A DNA stretch of 64,000 nucleotides from an uncultured Ferrovum sp. GTDB lineage: Bacteria; Pseudomonadota; Gammaproteobacteria; Burkholderiales; Ferrovaceae. A model generated the notes under the pieces. The model did not search any database and was not told the DNA's origin. It was given only the letters and a program-made list of their open reading frames with translations. Location: the NCBI GenBank assembly GCA_903863375.1, contig CAIPBT010000105.1, forward strand, positions 1 to 64,000. Direction: 5' to 3'. Position numbers and translations under genes: made by a program. Position 1 is the first letter of the stretch, and the number at the start of each line of letters is the position of its first letter. Shown here piece after piece: positions 62,969-64,000 of this stretch.

Positions 62969-64000
62969 GACCGGTACCGCCGATGGCCATGCCGAACGGC
63001 TGCTCGCGTACTTGCTCAGACCCCTGTCCGCGCTGCTGGCCGATCCGGCCGTCACCGAAATCCTGGTGAATGGACCTCAGGCGGTCTGGCAGGAGCGGGC
63101 AGGGTGCCTGCAGGCCGTACCGATTGTTCTCGCACCATCCCTGGTGGCGACGCTGGCCCGGGCTCTGGCAACCCTCGCCAGACAACCGGGTTTTGCCGTC
63201 CATGGCATTCTCGAAACCGCGTGGCAGGAATGGCGGGTGACGGCAGTCCTGCCACCGGTTGCACGCGACCACGCGCTGTTGTGCCTGCGTAGGCACCGCG
63301 CCGCAGCTCTGCCATTGCAGGCCTGGGGGGTATCGCCCGGCGCGCGCGCCGGCGATCGCGCAGCGCGAGCCGTCGACGATGCCCGCACCGCTCTGTATCG
63401 CCGGCCCCCGAGCGACCTGCCATCGCTGCTGACGGCGGTGGTTGCCAGCCGCTGCAATGTCCTTATCTCCGGGGGGACCGGCACGGGCAAGACCAGTCTG
63501 CTCGCCAGCCTGATGGCGCAAATCGGCGCCGGCGAACGCCTGCTGACGCTGGAGGACACCCCGGAGTTGCCGGTCGCCTGCGCCCATCAGGTCCGTCTGC
63601 TCGCGTCGGCGGGACAGGACCTGCGCGCCCTGCTGCGCCTGGCCTTGCGCCTGCGCCCCGACCGCCTGGTGGTGGGAGAAGTGCGCGGCAGTGAGGCGTT
63701 TGACCTGTTGCAGGCGATGGCCACCGGACATGCCGGCAGCATGGGCACCCTGCATGCCGATCATGCCATGGGAGCGCTGGCCCGTCTGGAGCAGCTGGTC
63801 CTGACCACCGGCCTGGCCTGGCCGGTGTCGGCCGTACGTCAGCAGATCGCCTCTTGTATCGAGGTGCTGGTGCAGGTGCAGCGCACCGGCGGGGGGCGCC
63901 AGGTCACCGCCGTGCATCAGCTGACCGGTCTGTCTGGCGATGGCGAATATCGGCTGGTACCGCTCTGGCCCCGGGTCGGTGCCCGACCGGGACAACGGCC
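62955..64000 (+). CDS. VirB11/TrbB/CpaF-like secretion ATPase (3' end off window)
   Basis: ATG at 62955, frame open to window end (absent from ORF track). LISGGTGTGKTSLLASLMAQIGAGERLLTLEDTPEL; LRLRPDRLVVGEVRGSEAFDLLQAMATGHAGSMGTLHAD. Confidence 0.9.
   Translation, partial: MAGDETGTADGHAERLLAYLLRPLSALLADPAVTEILVNGPQAVWQERAGCLQAVPIVLAPSLVATLARALATLARQPGFAVHGILETAWQEWRVTAVLPPVARDHALLCLRRHRAAALPLQAWGVSPGARAGDRAARAVDDARTALYRRPPSDLPSLLTAVVASRCNVLISGGTGTGKTSLLASLMAQIGAGERLLTLEDTPELPVACAHQVRLLASAGQDLRALLRLALRLRPDRLVVGEVRGSEAFDLLQAMATGHAGSMGTLHADHAMGALARLEQLVLTTGLAWPVSAVRQQIASCIEVLVQVQRTGGGRQVTAVHQLTGLSGDGEYRLVPLWPRVGARPGQR

Overview
GC-rich bacterial chromosome segment, betaproteobacterial in gene content (my inference). 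Four blocks. (1) ~1-9.5 kb, core genome: partial type IV prepilin-like ORF, smpB, ratA, RnfH-like gene, a large hypothetical gene, FimV-like gene, DUF4124 gene, guaB-guaA. (2) ~9.5-35.2 kb: a probable accessory island starting exactly at the 3' end of guaA, a known island integration site. It holds redox/NAD(P)H genes (transhydrogenase pntAA/AB/B, NAD(P)HX repair enzyme, aldehyde dehydrogenase, three alcohol dehydrogenases, SDR), PRC-barrel, BON and SHOCT proteins, cfa, a YeeE/YedE transporter and a YeiH/LysR pair. It also holds many truncated remnants (hoxF, ldhA, SHOCT, CDF, eRF1/host-attachment-like). A 14/15-bp copy of the guaA terminus lies at 35262-35276, just before the next core gene. 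(3) ~35.3-57.7 kb: OsmC-YcaO fusion, lctP, TonB receptor, egtD-egtB, tadA, dnaE, arfB, metG, mrp, dcd, and three separate tandem-repeat tracts. (4) ~57.7-64 kb: a divergent S24/CI-like repressor facing a tight operon of FlhD-like and FlhC-like activators, a hypothetical gene, a TraD/VirD4-type coupling ATPase, a membrane protein and a VirB11/TrbB-like ATPase running off the window. Block 4 resembles the SetR/SetCD (AcaCD) control circuit of SXT/IncC elements, but here it sits on a VirB11-containing conjugation module. I consider it the best candidate for an undescribed system.
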